64,000 nt of DNA, taken from Kribbella soli. Its GTDB lineage: Bacteria; Actinomycetota; Actinomycetes; Propionibacteriales; Kribbellaceae. The DNA lies in assembly GCF_004331345.1 (NCBI RefSeq), contig NZ_SJJZ01000003.1, positions 868,001 to 932,000 on the forward strand, given 5' to 3'. A program made the translations under genes and the position numbers. A model generated the notes under the pieces. It had not been told where the DNA came from, made no database searches, and saw nothing but the letters and a program-made list of their open reading frames with translations. Below, piece after piece: positions 15,935 to 24,181 of this stretch. Each line of letters opens with the position of its first letter. The first letter of the stretch is position 1.

Positions 15935-17413
15935 GTGGCCAAATTTCTTGGGTTCTTGCTCGGCGTAGCAGTTGCTCTGGCCGGACCGGCCGTGTTCGGA
16001 GTCCTGGCGGCGCCGGGTGGTATCGAGCTGAACGCGAAGGGGATGGCGCTTGCCTACGGCATCGGCGCGCTGATCTTCTGGGCCGTGGTGTCGTACTTCT
16101 CCGGAGCCGGCGCGCTGGGGGCGTTCATCGCCTTCGGCGCCCTGATCTACTGCTGGCTCTGGATCCCGAACCGGACCACGAACTTCCTGAACGACGTCCC
16201 CGGCGTCACCAACGGGATGATCGAGGGGTCGAAGCAGTACACGCTGAACGGCGTGGTGCCGATCCTCGGGGTGATCTCGCTGGTGTACGCGATCCAGCTG
16301 ATCGTCCGCAGTGTTCAGCGCCGGCGGCGGGAGCGGGCCGACGACGAGCGGCTGCAGCGCGAGCAGGAAGCCGCGCAGGCGCAGCAGGAGGCGGACGTCG
16401 CGGCCGTGTATCCGGTTGCCGGGGGCACCTATCAGGCTCCGGCTGCGTACGAGAGTCACACGCGGTACGACGACCTGTTCGACGAGCCCCAGGCGGCGCA
16501 GCCGCGGAACCAGGCCGACGATCAGACGCGGCAGTTCCCGGCCAGTGAGGCCGAGGAGTTCGACCACACACGGCAGTTCCCCGAGGCAGATGCCGAGAGC
16601 AACTACCCCGGCGAGGAAACGGTCATCGCACCACCTCCCGCAGCCGAGGAGCCGGTCGCACAGGAGGAGCCGGTCACGCAGGCGACCCCCGCAGCTGAGG
16701 TGAGCGAGCCGGCTGAGGAAACTCAGCCCGCAGAGGCGCCGCCAAGCGCGGCCACACCGGTCGAGGAGACCCAGGCAGCGGAGCCCAAGCCCGAGGCAGC
16801 CACACCGGCCGAGAAGACCCAGCCGGTCGCACCTGCTCAGGAGGCAGTCACGCCCGTCGAGCAGACTCAGCCGGCGGAGCCCAAGCCCGAGGCAGCCACA
16901 CCGGCCGAGAAGACCCAGCCGGTCGCACCTGCTCAGGAGGCAGTCACGCCCGTCGAGCAGACTCAGCCGGTGGAGCCCAAGCCCGAGGCAGCCACACCGG
17001 CCGAGAAGACCCAGCCGGTCGCACCTGCTCAGGAGGCAGTCACGCCCGTCGAGCAGACTCAGCCGGTGGAGCCCAAGCCGCAGGCCGCCGCGCCGGCCGA
17101 GGAGACCCAGCCGCTGGACGCGACGCCTGAGGCGGCCGCACCGGTGGAAGAAGCTCAGCCGGCGGAGGCCAAGCCCGAGACAGTCGCGCCCGCTGACGAG
17201 ACTCAGCCGGTCCCGCCTGCTCAGCCAGTGGAGCCCAAGCCCCCCGCAGCCGCGCCCGTTGAGGAAACTCAGCCGGTGGAGACGAAGAAGGTGGAGCGGA
17301 GTGTTTCACCTCGGGAGCAGATGGGGTCGCAGTATCGGGAGCGGATGGAGGACCCGGAGGACACCGGGGAGTTCCACATGGCGTTCGAGAACCCGGTGGT
17401 CAAGCCCGCCTAA
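15935..17413 (+). CDS. Four-helix membrane protein with long acidic Pro/Glu/Thr repeat tail
   Basis: 492 residues if started at GTG 15935. Four hydrophobic helices occupy about residues 2-125 (FLGFLLGVAVALAGPAVFG; MALAYGIGALIFWAVVSYF; LGAFIAFGALIYCWLWIP; VVPILGVISLVYAIQLIV). They are followed by a charged coiled-coil-like stretch (RRRRERADDERLQREQEAAQAQQEA). The rest is a disordered, acidic, Pro/Ala/Thr/Gln-rich tail dominated by a 32-residue repeat built on the motifs AEKTQP and VEQTQP. I do not recognise the family. The topology suggests the tail faces the cytoplasm, after the basic RRRRER segment. Function unknown; the tail may be a flexible spacer or binding platform. Confidence 0.75.
   Translation: MAKFLGFLLGVAVALAGPAVFGVLAAPGGIELNAKGMALAYGIGALIFWAVVSYFSGAGALGAFIAFGALIYCWLWIPNRTTNFLNDVPGVTNGMIEGSKQYTLNGVVPILGVISLVYAIQLIVRSVQRRRRERADDERLQREQEAAQAQQEADVAAVYPVAGGTYQAPAAYESHTRYDDLFDEPQAAQPRNQADDQTRQFPASEAEEFDHTRQFPEADAESNYPGEETVIAPPPAAEEPVAQEEPVTQATPAAEVSEPAEETQPAEAPPSAATPVEETQAAEPKPEAATPAEKTQPVAPAQEAVTPVEQTQPAEPKPEAATPAEKTQPVAPAQEAVTPVEQTQPVEPKPEAATPAEKTQPVAPAQEAVTPVEQTQPVEPKPQAAAPAEETQPLDATPEAAAPVEEAQPAEAKPETVAPADETQPVPPAQPVEPKPPAAAPVEETQPVETKKVERSVSPREQMGSQYRERMEDPEDTGEFHMAFENPVVKPA
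16793..17080 (+). repeat. Three tandem 96-bp repeats in frame
   Basis: Units at 16793-16888, 16889-16984 and 16985-17080, beginning GAGGCAGCCACACCGGCC. They differ at only one or two bases, and more diverged copies flank them on both sides. Each unit codes for 32 residues, so gain or loss of units keeps the frame. Confidence 0.9.
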
Positions 17414-17752
17414 GTGATCCGCGACCCGAGTTCGTCCGGGGCGCCGGCTACTTGGTGGAGGATTTTGCTGCGATAGCGCCAGAAACACTCCACCGATCTG
17501 CGGGAACCCTCCATCAAGGCAGACAGGCAGCGAGCACCGGGGGGCCGGGCAGCGGGGCCGCGGCGGGCGGTTCGGTTCGGCCGGACGCGCCGGACCACAC
17601 CCGGCTCGGGGGATGGCCGGGGAAGTGGTGGGCTTGGACAGGCAATGACTTGTTCAAGCCCTCGGGGGCCCGTTGCAGGTCCTCGGAGGTGGCCGAGTTG
17701 GCCGGGTGCCGTGGTCAGCGACCCGGAATCCAGGTGGTGGACACCACTCCAG
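17414..17752. other. Non-coding gap after the repeat protein, nothing recognised
   Basis: No convincing coding, RNA or promoter signal. Open frames here are short and not protein-like. The gap continues into the palindromic element at 17753 and ends at the LysR gene. Confidence 0.5.
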
Positions 17753-17832
17753 GGGATCTCCCCTGGTCTTCGGGGTTCTCCGGTGGTGTAGGAGGGGAGA
17801 ACCCCCAACGGCAAGGGAGAACCCCTGCCGTG
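17753..17832. repeat. Intergenic palindromic element, copy A
   Basis: About 80 bp: GGGGATCTCCCCTGG ... GGGGTTCTCC ... GGGGAGAACCCCCAACGG ... GGGAGAACCCC. It forms an imperfect hairpin with arms of about 30 bp. A second copy, about 70 percent identical, lies at 43750-43830, also in a gene-free gap of about 440 bp. This suggests a dispersed palindromic repeat family. Confidence 0.6.
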
Positions 17833-17858
17833 GAGGGTGCCGGAGTGCCTGGCAAGGG

Positions 17859-18827
17859 TCAGGCGACGTGCATGCGCTGCTGGTGCTGGTCCCGGCGCGC
17901 GTGCTCGGTGATGGCCTCGTCGTACGCCACGCTCGCCATCTGCAGCACGTCCCCCGCCATCTGGGCCCGCGGTGAGTCGGTGCTCCACGCGAGCACCAAC
18001 TTCCGATGAATCGGGTCGCCCACCAGGGTGCGAGTGGTGACGTCAGCCGAAAGCATCCGGTACGACGTGGGCGAGATGAGTGCCACGCCCTGACCACTGG
18101 TCACGAACCCCATGAGCACCGACGTGTCGACCGAATGGTGCTCCACCCGAGGCTGGAACCCAGCGGCCTCGCACGCCGCCCGGAACAGCACGTGGAACCC
18201 GCTGTCGTCCGGCGGCTCACCGATCCACTCCTCGGCCGACAGCGACGCCAGATCGACCTCACCCCGCGCCCGCGACGCCTCGGCCACCGGGTGGTCGGCC
18301 GACAAGGCGACGTACGCCGACTCGGACTCAACAACCGTGGTGGACTCGACCCCAGCCGGCAGCCGCAGCTCGAACCCGGGGAACTCCCGCAGCAGCGCGA
18401 AGTCCAGCCGCCCGCTCTCCAGCTGCTGCAGGAGCACGCTGGTGGACCACTCGACCTCGATGCTCACCTGCTCGATCTCGCCGTGGGCGCGGAGCCGGGA
18501 CGCGATCCCGGACATCGGCGCGGTCGGAAACCCGCCGAGCCGGACCGCCGACGACTCGACCGCGGTCATCGCGGACACGGTCGCCGACAGGTGGTCGACG
18601 TCGACCAGGATGGCTCGCGCGCGATCAACGGCGTACCGGCCGAGCGGGGTCGGCTTCACGCCGGTGCGGGAGCGTTCGAACAGCTCGCCGCCGAACGCGG
18701 CCTCGATCCGTTTCAGCTGCGCGGTCAGGCTCGGCTGGCTGACTTTGAGCCAGCGGGCGGCCCGTCCGACGGACCCCGCTTCTGCCACCAGGACCACCAC
18801 CCGCAGGTGGCGCAGCTCAACGTTCAT
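17859..18827 (-). CDS. LysR-family transcriptional regulator
   Basis: 322-residue LTTR. The N-terminal winged HTH (MNVELRHLRVVVLVAEAGSVGRAARWLKVSQPSLTAQLKRIE, with recognition helix around residues 30-45) is followed by the GGELFERSRTGVKPTPLG motif. The LysR substrate domain has two subdomains from about 90 (VRLGGFPTAPMSGIASRLR). ATG 18827 follows a TACGGT hexamer (18836-18841) by 8 nt, so it may be leaderless. The gene stands alone: an 80-bp palindromic repeat lies downstream and the ABC exporter terminator upstream. Target and ligand unknown. Confidence 0.9.
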   Translation of the reverse strand: MNVELRHLRVVVLVAEAGSVGRAARWLKVSQPSLTAQLKRIEAAFGGELFERSRTGVKPTPLGRYAVDRARAILVDVDHLSATVSAMTAVESSAVRLGGFPTAPMSGIASRLRAHGEIEQVSIEVEWSTSVLLQQLESGRLDFALLREFPGFELRLPAGVESTTVVESESAYVALSADHPVAEASRARGEVDLASLSAEEWIGEPPDDSGFHVLFRAACEAAGFQPRVEHHSVDTSVLMGFVTSGQGVALISPTSYRMLSADVTTRTLVGDPIHRKLVLAWSTDSPRAQMAGDVLQMASVAYDEAITEHARRDQHQQRMHVA

Positions 18828-18835
18828 GCGTTGAG

Positions 18836-18841
18836 ACCGTA
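18836..18841 (-). promoter_or_regulatory. -10 like hexamer before LysR gene
   Basis: TACGGT on the minus strand, 8 nt upstream of the ATG at 18827. No ribosome-binding site lies between them. Confidence 0.4.
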
Positions 18842-18886
18842 GTCGAGGTCTGGACACAGCACACAGCGACCCTACATTGCGGTTTC

Positions 18887-18930
18887 GTCACAGCCGGGCC
18901 CGGTGCTGTAACGCCGGGCCCGGTCGTGAC
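18887..18930 (-). terminator. Strong hairpin after the ABC-2 exporter operon
   Basis: Arms 18887-18903 and 18914-18930 pair at 15 of 17 positions (GTCAC..CCGGGCCCGG) around a 10-nt loop. The hairpin starts 7 nt after the permease stop codon and precedes the LysR gene. No U-run follows, as is common in actinobacteria. Confidence 0.65.
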
Positions 18931-18936
18931 GATGTG

Positions 18937-20103
18937 CTACTTCGATTCGAGCGCCAGGGCCTCGCGGTAACCGAGGCGACGGCCGGTCTGCAGCAAGGTG
19001 CGCTCGTACAGCCGCGCGCCCATCCGGACGATCAGCACGGTGGCGGCCAGCAGCAGCGCGATCGCGACCAGTGGCTGCCAGACCGGTACGTCCTCGGTGA
19101 GCATCCGGCCCGGCATCGACATCGACGACGCGATCGGGACGAACGACGCCACGGTCTTGGCCGACGATCCCGCGAATACCGAGAAGAAGAACGGGATCAT
19201 CAGGATCATCTGCCCCGGCAGCGTGGTCGACCCGAGGTCCTCCTGCCGCGTCGCGAGCGAACCGGCGACCGCCCACAGCCCGGCCAGCGCGACGAACCCG
19301 AGGACGAAGAACACCACGAACCACCCGGCGACCGGCGCGACCACTTCGAGGATGTCTGCCTGGTCGGTGGCGAGCAGCCCGATCAGTGACGCACCCGCGA
19401 TCACCACGATCTGGGTCAGCGCCAGCACCGTGTTGCCCAGCACCTTGCCCCACAGCAGCGACCGGATCGGCACCGCGGCGGCCAGGATCTCGACGACCCG
19501 GCTCTCCTTCTCCTGGACGACGCTCTGCGCGATCATCATCCCGAAACCGAGCGCGGTCATGTAGAACACCAGCGCCAGCCCGATGTTCACGAAGTCGGAG
19601 ACGATGTCCGGCAACGGGCCCGGTTTCAGCAGCTGCAATGAGACCTTCGTGCCGGCGTGCAACTCCGCCGGGGTCAGTCCCGCCTTCCCGGCGTTCGTTT
19701 CCATCCCGACGGCCGCGGCCGCTTCGCGGAGGGCACCTTCGACGCCCGAGTCGACGCGGTCCTTGCCGAGGACGACGTACCCGTCCGCGTCCGGCAGCAG
19801 CGCGGCCTTCACCTTGCCGTCGGTGACGGCCTTCTCAGCGGCCGGCCGGTCGGAGAAGCGGGTCGCCTCGTACCCGTCGCCGCCCGCCGTGACCGACGCC
19901 GTCTGAACGACCTTCAGGCCGGCGTCGTCGATGACCCCGATCTTGTCCGGTCCGCCCTTGCCCGCGAGGATCGCGGGCAGGATCACCGCAACCATCACGA
20001 TCAGCAGCATCACCAGCGTCGAGCCGATGAACGTCTTGTCCCGCAGCTTCGTGGTGATCTCGCGCTCCGCGATCAGCACCCACGGCTTGTCCAATGTCTT
20101 CAT
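18937..20103 (-). CDS. ABC-2 type exporter permease
   Basis: 388-residue permease. One N-terminal helix (STLVMLLIVMVAVILPAILAG) is followed by a large extracellular domain of about 170 residues. Five further helices lie in the C-terminal half (IGLALVFYMTALGFGMMIAQSVVQEKESRVVEILAAAVP; TVLALTQIVVIAGASLIGLLA; GWFVVFFVLGFVALAGLWAVAGSLATRQED; MILMIPFFFSVFAG; ALLLAATVLIVRM). This matches NatB / ABC2_membrane_3 proteins. The EKESRVVEILAAAVP motif is the coupling helix region. Its start overlaps the ATPase stop by 4 nt, so the two form one transporter of NatAB type, for drug, lipid or sodium export; the substrate is unknown. Confidence 0.9.
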   Translation of the reverse strand: MKTLDKPWVLIAEREITTKLRDKTFIGSTLVMLLIVMVAVILPAILAGKGGPDKIGVIDDAGLKVVQTASVTAGGDGYEATRFSDRPAAEKAVTDGKVKAALLPDADGYVVLGKDRVDSGVEGALREAAAAVGMETNAGKAGLTPAELHAGTKVSLQLLKPGPLPDIVSDFVNIGLALVFYMTALGFGMMIAQSVVQEKESRVVEILAAAVPIRSLLWGKVLGNTVLALTQIVVIAGASLIGLLATDQADILEVVAPVAGWFVVFFVLGFVALAGLWAVAGSLATRQEDLGSTTLPGQMILMIPFFFSVFAGSSAKTVASFVPIASSMSMPGRMLTEDVPVWQPLVAIALLLAATVLIVRMGARLYERTLLQTGRRLGYREALALESK

Positions 20104-20981
20104 CGGGTCGCCTCCCGGAAGATGTCGCTCAGCGCCACCCGCTCCGGCCCGAACTCGAGCACCTGTCCGCGGGTCAGCGCCTCCTGCAGGATCTTCTGCT
20201 CCACCGCACCGTCGAGTACGTCGAACAACGCCGTACCGCCGGCCACATCCCGCACCTGGATCCCCCGCACGTCACGCAGCCACCCGGCGTCGCCGTCAAC
20301 CACCAAGCGGTACGTCGACGTAGGCCCGGCCGCCAACTCGGACACGGCGCCCGCGGCGACGACCTTGCCGCGAGCCAGTACGACGAGGTCGTCGCACAGC
20401 CGCTCGACCAGGTCGAGCTGATGGCTGGAGAACAGCACCGGCACCTCGGACGTCACCTCCTCGCGGAGCAGGTCGGCCATCGCGTCGACGGCGAGCGGGT
20501 CGAGACCGCTGAACGGCTCGTCCAGCACCAGCGCGATCGGCTCGTGCACCAGCGCGGCCGCGATCTGCACCCGCTGTTGGTTCCCCAGCGACAGCGTCTC
20601 GAGTACGTCGGAAGCACGCTCGGCGAGTCCGAGCCGCCCGAGGATCTTCTCGGTCCGCGCGGCGGCGCGCTCCGGGTCGAGACCGTGCAGCCGGCCGAAG
20701 AACACCAGCTGGTCGCGGATCTTCATCTTCGGGTACAGCCCGCGTTCCTCGGGCATGTAGCCGAAGTCCCGGCGTACGTCCTGCGTCAGCGGCTTGTCCT
20801 GCCACCGCACCTCGCCGGCCGTCGCGGCCAGGACGCCGAGGATGATCCGCATCGTCGTCGTCTTCCCGGCCCCGTTGGCCCCGACGAATCCGGTCATCCG
20901 TCCCGGTACGACGTCGAACGTCACGTCGTCCAGCGCCAGATGATCACCGAACCGCCGGGTGAGCCCAGCCACCCTCAGCAT
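20100..20981 (-). CDS. ABC transporter ATP-binding protein (NatA/DrrA type)
   Basis: 293-residue ATPase. Walker A is GANGAGKTT (about 34-42), the Q-loop is in the GYMPEERGLYP region, signature LSLGNQQRVQIA and Walker B IALVLDEPFSGLD, and the switch His in SSHQLDLVE. A C-terminal extension of about 80 residues (DUF4162-like, STYRLVVDGDAGWLRDV) is typical of exporter ATPases. It drives the overlapping ABC-2 permease. The operon is followed on the same strand by a strong hairpin and lies downstream of a two-component system that may control it. Confidence 0.92.
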   Translation of the reverse strand: MLRVAGLTRRFGDHLALDDVTFDVVPGRMTGFVGANGAGKTTTMRIILGVLAATAGEVRWQDKPLTQDVRRDFGYMPEERGLYPKMKIRDQLVFFGRLHGLDPERAAARTEKILGRLGLAERASDVLETLSLGNQQRVQIAAALVHEPIALVLDEPFSGLDPLAVDAMADLLREEVTSEVPVLFSSHQLDLVERLCDDLVVLARGKVVAAGAVSELAAGPTSTYRLVVDGDAGWLRDVRGIQVRDVAGGTALFDVLDGAVEQKILQEALTRGQVLEFGPERVALSDIFREATR

Positions 20982-21093
20982 GTGTCACCGTTCCCATCAG
21001 CTTTCAGCCCCCGGCCGGGCGCTCGCCCGACCCTCCTAAAGCTAGCCAGCCGAAGTGTGCCTGCACGTCGCCCGCGCGGGTGATCACCGGCGT

Positions 21094-21110
21094 CATCCGC
21101 ACGACGGATG
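21094..21110 (-). terminator. Small hairpin after response regulator gene
   Basis: CATCCG / CGGATG arms with a 5-nt loop, 2 nt after the response-regulator stop codon. Stem is short, so terminator function is uncertain. Confidence 0.35.
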
Positions 21111-21112
21111 GC

Positions 21113-21784
21113 TCAGCCGGTCGGGTCGTCGCCCGGGGTGACGAGGCCGCATTCGTAGGCGAAGACGACGGCCTGGACCCGGTCGCGCAGACCGAGCTTC
21201 AGCAGTACGCGGGACACGTGGGTCTTGACCGTCGCCTCTCCGACGTACAGCTGGTTGGCGATCTCGGTGTTGGTCAGGCCGCGGGCGATCAGCCCGAGCA
21301 CCTCGCGCTCCCGCTCGGTCAGCTCGGCGAGCAGGTCCGGCCGGTACACCCGCTCTCCCCCGCCGGTGAATCGTTTGATCACCCGCCGGGTCACCTCGGG
21401 CGCGAGCAGCGCGTGCCCGGAGTGCACGACCTGGATCGCCTCCACCAGGTCCTCGGGCGCGGTGTTCTTCAGCAGGAAGCCGCTCGCACCGGCCCCGAGC
21501 GACTCGAAGAGGTAGTCGTCGCGGTCGAACGTGGTGAGGATGACGACCTTTCCGGCGTCCTCCGCGACGATCCGCTGGGTCGCGGTGATCCCGTCCATAC
21601 CGGGCATCTGGACGTCCATCAGTACGACGTCCGGCCGCAACGCCAGCGCCAGCTCGATCGCCTTCTCGCCGTCCGCGGCCTCGCCGACCACGTCGATCTC
21701 CGGCTCGACGGACAGGATCATCCGGAATCCGGCACGCACCAGGTCCTGGTCGTCGACCAGCAGCACCCGCATCGGGTCGGTCAC
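21113..21784 (-). CDS. NarL/LuxR-type response regulator
   Basis: 223-residue response regulator. The receiver domain has the acidic pair DD11-12, phospho-acceptor D57 (VVLMDVQMPGMDG), switch Thr in ILTTFD and Lys in GFLLKNT. The LuxR HTH is LTEREREVLGLIARGLTNTEIANQLYVGEATVKTHVSRVL, about residues 155-205. Its start overlaps the stop of the histidine kinase gene by 4 nt, giving a co-translated two-component pair. The adjacent ABC exporter operon is a plausible target, as with DesR/LiaR-like systems. Confidence 0.93.
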   Translation of the reverse strand: MTDPMRVLLVDDQDLVRAGFRMILSVEPEIDVVGEAADGEKAIELALALRPDVVLMDVQMPGMDGITATQRIVAEDAGKVVILTTFDRDDYLFESLGAGASGFLLKNTAPEDLVEAIQVVHSGHALLAPEVTRRVIKRFTGGGERVYRPDLLAELTEREREVLGLIARGLTNTEIANQLYVGEATVKTHVSRVLLKLGLRDRVQAVVFAYECGLVTPGDDPTG

Positions 21785-23160
21785 GCTTCTCCCCCAGCCA
21801 AAGGACGGTTCTGCGGATCCAGCGGGATCCGGACCCGGACCCGGAATCCTCCCACGGGACGCGGGCCGATCTCGCTCTCACCGCCGAGCAGGCCGACCCG
21901 TTCGCGGATCCCGACATGGCCGAGCCGGCTGCCGACCGGGGCGTGTTTCGGGCGGCCGTCGTCGAGCACCTCGAGCTCGACCGCGTCACCGAGATAACGC
22001 AGCGTGACATGGGCGCTGCGAGCCGTCGAGTGTTTGCGGACGTTCGCGAGCGCTTCCTGGGCGATCCGGTACACCGACACCGAGACGGTCTTGGGCAGCT
22101 CGGCCGGCGATCCGATCTGGTGGAAGCCGACCTCCAGGCCGAGGCTGTTCGCCTCCGCGATCAGCGCCGGCAGCCGGTCCGCGCCGGCCTGCGGCTCCTT
22201 GGGGTCCGGCGTACCGACGTCGAGGTCGGGGTCCGCCGAGCGGAGCATGCCGAGCAGCTGGCGCATCTCGTTCACCGCGCTCCGGCTGGACTCCTCGATC
22301 ACGTTCAGCGCGTTCTTCGCGGCGTCCGGGTCGGCGTCCATCACCCGCCGGGCGCCGCCGGCCTGGATGCCGATGCTGCTGATGTGGTGCGCGACGACGT
22401 CGTGCAGCTCGCGGGAGATCCGCAGCCGCTCGTCGATCACCGCGCGCCGCGAGTTCGCGTCCTGCTGCGCCGCCAGCTCGGTCGCCTGCTGCTCGAGCTC
22501 GAACCGCTGTCGCGCGGTCGCCCACGCGGTCCGGCCCCAGAAGTACGCGCCGAAGAAGTACAGGACGTTCAGCGCGACGGTGATGATCACGTTCGAGACG
22601 TACGGCGAGAACAGGGCATGGTTCGGCCCCTCGATCGCGTTGTTCCGCAGCGCCTGCACGAAATTGATCGTCAGCCAGCCGAACATCACGACGAAGACGA
22701 CCGCCACCGCCGCCTTCATCAGCCGCCGGTCGCGCGCCCACGCCACCGCGGCGTAGATCGCCATGAACATGGTCGCCTGCGTGATCAGGTTGCCTGCGAA
22801 CGCGAACAGGGCACGCTCCCCGTTCAGCACGAACAGCACGGCGACCACCAGCAGCACCGGGATCGGCCAGCGGCGGCGGAAGCACAACGGCAGCGTCACG
22901 GCCGCGCTGAGCAGGTACGGCTCGACACCGCCGATCCCCAGATCCACCTGGTTCGGCGATCCGCCGCGGGCGAGTTCGGTCCCGAACACCGCGGCCAGCG
23001 CCATCCCGAGACCGAGCAGTACGTCGTACCGCTGCTCGCGGGCCGTCGGCGCGGGACGGGTCCAGCCGCGCACCCCGGTACCTGGTCCATCACCCGATCC
23101 ATTAGCGGACGCCGGCGGGTTGCCTGGTTCGGCATCCGTACGCAGCTCAACCGTGGACAT
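21781..23160 (-). CDS. Sensor histidine kinase, HisKA_3 type
   Basis: 459-residue membrane sensor. A disordered N-terminus of about 40 residues is followed by roughly six hydrophobic helices (about 45-215) and a coiled-coil (RQRFELEQQATELAAQQDANSRRAVIDERLRI). The dimerisation/phosphoacceptor His lies in RISRELHDVVAHHISSIGIQAGGAR. The HATPase_c domain has N-box QEALANVRKHS and a degenerate G1 (LDDGRPKH in place of DNG-G), then GHVGIRERVGLLGG. With so little periplasmic sequence it probably senses the membrane. A TACGCT hexamer 8 nt before ATG 23160 suggests a leaderless mRNA. Divergent from lipA. Confidence 0.92.
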   Translation of the reverse strand: MSTVELRTDAEPGNPPASANGSGDGPGTGVRGWTRPAPTAREQRYDVLLGLGMALAAVFGTELARGGSPNQVDLGIGGVEPYLLSAAVTLPLCFRRRWPIPVLLVVAVLFVLNGERALFAFAGNLITQATMFMAIYAAVAWARDRRLMKAAVAVVFVVMFGWLTINFVQALRNNAIEGPNHALFSPYVSNVIITVALNVLYFFGAYFWGRTAWATARQRFELEQQATELAAQQDANSRRAVIDERLRISRELHDVVAHHISSIGIQAGGARRVMDADPDAAKNALNVIEESSRSAVNEMRQLLGMLRSADPDLDVGTPDPKEPQAGADRLPALIAEANSLGLEVGFHQIGSPAELPKTVSVSVYRIAQEALANVRKHSTARSAHVTLRYLGDAVELEVLDDGRPKHAPVGSRLGHVGIRERVGLLGGESEIGPRPVGGFRVRVRIPLDPQNRPLAGGEA

Positions 23161-23168
23161 AGCTCATC

Positions 23169-23174
23169 AGCGTA
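23169..23174 (-). promoter_or_regulatory. -10 like hexamer before histidine kinase gene
   Basis: TACGCT on the minus strand, 8 nt upstream of the ATG at 23160. It lies back to back with the lipA promoter in a 56-bp divergent gap. Confidence 0.4.
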
Positions 23175-23203
23175 CGGGTGGGACGGCCCTGAGCGGGGAC
23201 GCG

Positions 23204-23216
23204 TACCCTTGGGGGC
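23204..23216 (+). promoter_or_regulatory. -10 element of a probable leaderless lipA promoter
   Basis: TACCCT at 23204-23209 with 7 nt to the GTG at 23217. This is the same arrangement as lipB. Confidence 0.55.
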
Positions 23217-24152
23217 GTGACCATCGCCCCAGAAGGACGGAAACTGCTCAGGCTCGAGGTGCGCAACGCGGAGACCCCGATCGAGCGCAAACCCGAGTGG
23301 ATCAAGACCCGCGCCAAGATGGGCCCGGAGTACCAGGCGCTGCAGAAGCTGGTGAAGTCCGAGGGACTGCACACGGTGTGCCAGGAAGCCGGTTGCCCGA
23401 ACATCTTCGAGTGCTGGGAGGACCGCGAGGCGACCTTCCTGATCGGCGGAGACCAGTGCACGCGGCGCTGTGACTTCTGCCAGATCGACACCGGCAAACC
23501 GGAAGCGCTGGACCGCGACGAGCCGCGCCGGGTCGCCGAGTCGGTCCGCACGATGGGCCTGCGCTACGCGACCGTGACCGGCGTCGCCCGCGACGACCTG
23601 GACGACGGCGGCGCCTGGCTGTACGCCGAGACGATCCGCCAGATCCACGAGCTGAACCCGGGCACCGGCGTGGAGATGCTCGCGCCGGACTTCAACGCCG
23701 TCCCCGAGCAACTGGCCGAGGTGTTCTCGTCGCGGCCGGAGGTGTTCGCGCACAACGTCGAGACGGTGCCGCGGATCTTCCGCCGGATCCGGCCCGGTTT
23801 CCGCTACGAGCGCTCGCTGGACGTCATCACCCAGGCCCGCGACTACGGGCTGGTCACCAAGTCGAACCTGATCCTCGGCATGGGCGAGACCCGCGACGAG
23901 GTCAGCCAGGCGCTGAAGGACCTGCACGCGGCGGGCTGCGAGATCATCACGATCACGCAGTACCTGCGGCCCTCGGTGCGGCACCACCCGGTCGAGCGCT
24001 GGGTGAAGCCCGAGGAGTTCGTCGAGCTGGACGCCGAGGCTCAGGAGATCGGTTTCGCCGGTGTCATGTCCGGTCCGCTGGTACGGTCCTCGTACCGCGC
24101 CGGCCGGTTGTACCGACAGGCCGTTGAGTCACGTATGAACGCCGCCAACTAA
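23217..24152 (+). CDS. lipA: Lipoyl synthase
   Basis: 311-residue radical-SAM enzyme that inserts two sulfurs into octanoyl-lysine. Both clusters are visible: auxiliary cluster cysteines C55, C60, C66 (CQEAGCPNIFEC) and radical-SAM cysteines C81, C85, C88 (CTRRCDFC). The C-terminal RSSYRAG motif supplies the fourth cluster ligand. GTG 23217 is the track-consistent start, 7 nt after TACCCT. It acts after LipB on the SucB lipoyl domains and on other lipoyl proteins. DUF4191 follows 29 bp later, as in most actinobacteria. Between lipB and lipA this genome carries about 10 kb of accessory genes. Confidence 0.98.
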   Translation: MTIAPEGRKLLRLEVRNAETPIERKPEWIKTRAKMGPEYQALQKLVKSEGLHTVCQEAGCPNIFECWEDREATFLIGGDQCTRRCDFCQIDTGKPEALDRDEPRRVAESVRTMGLRYATVTGVARDDLDDGGAWLYAETIRQIHELNPGTGVEMLAPDFNAVPEQLAEVFSSRPEVFAHNVETVPRIFRRIRPGFRYERSLDVITQARDYGLVTKSNLILGMGETRDEVSQALKDLHAAGCEIITITQYLRPSVRHHPVERWVKPEEFVELDAEAQEIGFAGVMSGPLVRSSYRAGRLYRQAVESRMNAAN

Positions 24153-24181
24153 CACCACGGCATGAACCAGGACAGGTAGAG

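Noticed and set aside
16793..17080. Regular repeats that could suggest a CRISPR array
   Set aside because: The 96-bp units are directly contiguous, in frame and without unique spacers; no cas genes are present.
17410..17988. Minus-strand open frame across the gap and palindromic element A
   Set aside because: It runs through the hairpin and into LysR antisense; a similar frame at copy B reflects the shared repeat, not protein conservation.
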